A program made the position numbers and the translations under genes. A stretch of 64,000 nt of DNA from Clostridium neonatale (GTDB taxonomy: Bacteria; Bacillota; Clostridia; Clostridiales; Clostridiaceae). The notes beneath the pieces are model-generated. The model was not told the DNA's origin, ran no database searches, and saw nothing but the letters and a program-made list of their open reading frames with translations. This document shows positions 63,769-64,000 of the stretch, piece after piece (position 1 is the first letter of the stretch; every line of letters starts with the position of its first letter). The stretch lies in the NCBI RefSeq assembly GCF_001458595.1, contig NZ_LN890328.1, positions 2,853,288 to 2,917,287 of the forward strand, read 5' to 3'.

Positions 63769-64000
63769 TAATTTCCCTCCATCTATAATTATATTAAGTA
63801 AATTATACCATATAATAATAATCAATTATAAATATTCAATGCTTAATGCCAATCAAAAGTTCTTTGTAATTTTTAATTTTTTTATCATTACATTCTGTAA
63901 CTGATAATTAACGATTAAATAAACCTATGATTTATGCAATAAAAAAGAGTACTTTTTTTCAAAATACCCTGTATATAATCAAAATATTATTTATTTTATT

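Overview
The window is AT-rich, with long palindromic terminators, strong AGGAGG-type ribosome sites and several TTG/GTG starts. Gene content (clostridial PTS/LevR locus, 3D-domain proteins, many secreted proteins with GW..NGTWYYL..NGAM cell-wall-binding repeats) fits a solvent-forming or saccharolytic Clostridium sensu stricto of the C. beijerinckii/C. butyricum type. The species call is an inference. Most genes lie on the minus strand.

Layout. 1-692: a pair of small membrane proteins (Lin0368-like), the first cut by the window edge. 3.7-14.7 kb: a beta-glucoside module with a LevR-type sigma-54 activator, cellobiose-type PTS IIA, IIB (three copies) and IIC, a GH4 and a GH1 phospho-glucosidase, and an orphan PstS lipoprotein. 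Two excellent -24/-12 promoters and one weaker one link the PTS genes to the activator. 15.2-27.6 kb: a phosphocholine locus with a DMT permease (LicB-like), a TacF-like flippase, LicC cytidylyltransferase and a fusion of winged helix, nucleotidyltransferase and choline-kinase-like domains, interleaved with choline-binding-type surface proteins and a TetR/flavodoxin-like pair. 27.7-41 kb: YeiH with a decayed LysR neighbour, two bifunctional autolysins, an ATP-cone protein, two Cys-rich paralogues opposite a DNRLRE/coiled-coil protein, and prfC. 41-51 kb: a large surface protein, a four-gene polysaccharide O-acylation operon (SGNH, DUF4358, MBOAT, DHHW) and two 3D-domain cell-wall enzymes, one behind a riboswitch-like leader. 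51.5-64 kb: six more repeat-bearing surface proteins, the last four being tandem paralogues with an N-terminal domain I do not recognise.

How it fits together. Twelve secreted proteins carry choline-binding-type repeats, and the same window encodes enzymes that would activate choline and export choline-bearing teichoic acid units. The natural reading is a self-contained system: make phosphocholine-decorated wall polymer, then dock autolysins and adhesins on it.

The most unusual non-coding signal is a family of roughly 240-bp near-perfect hairpins (16.2, 16.8, 29.6 and, partially, 55.6 kb). Their end and loop sequences are conserved while the arms differ between copies yet remain complementary. 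Two sit directly after stop codons of choline-binding-type genes. I found no rRNA, tRNA or CRISPR array.
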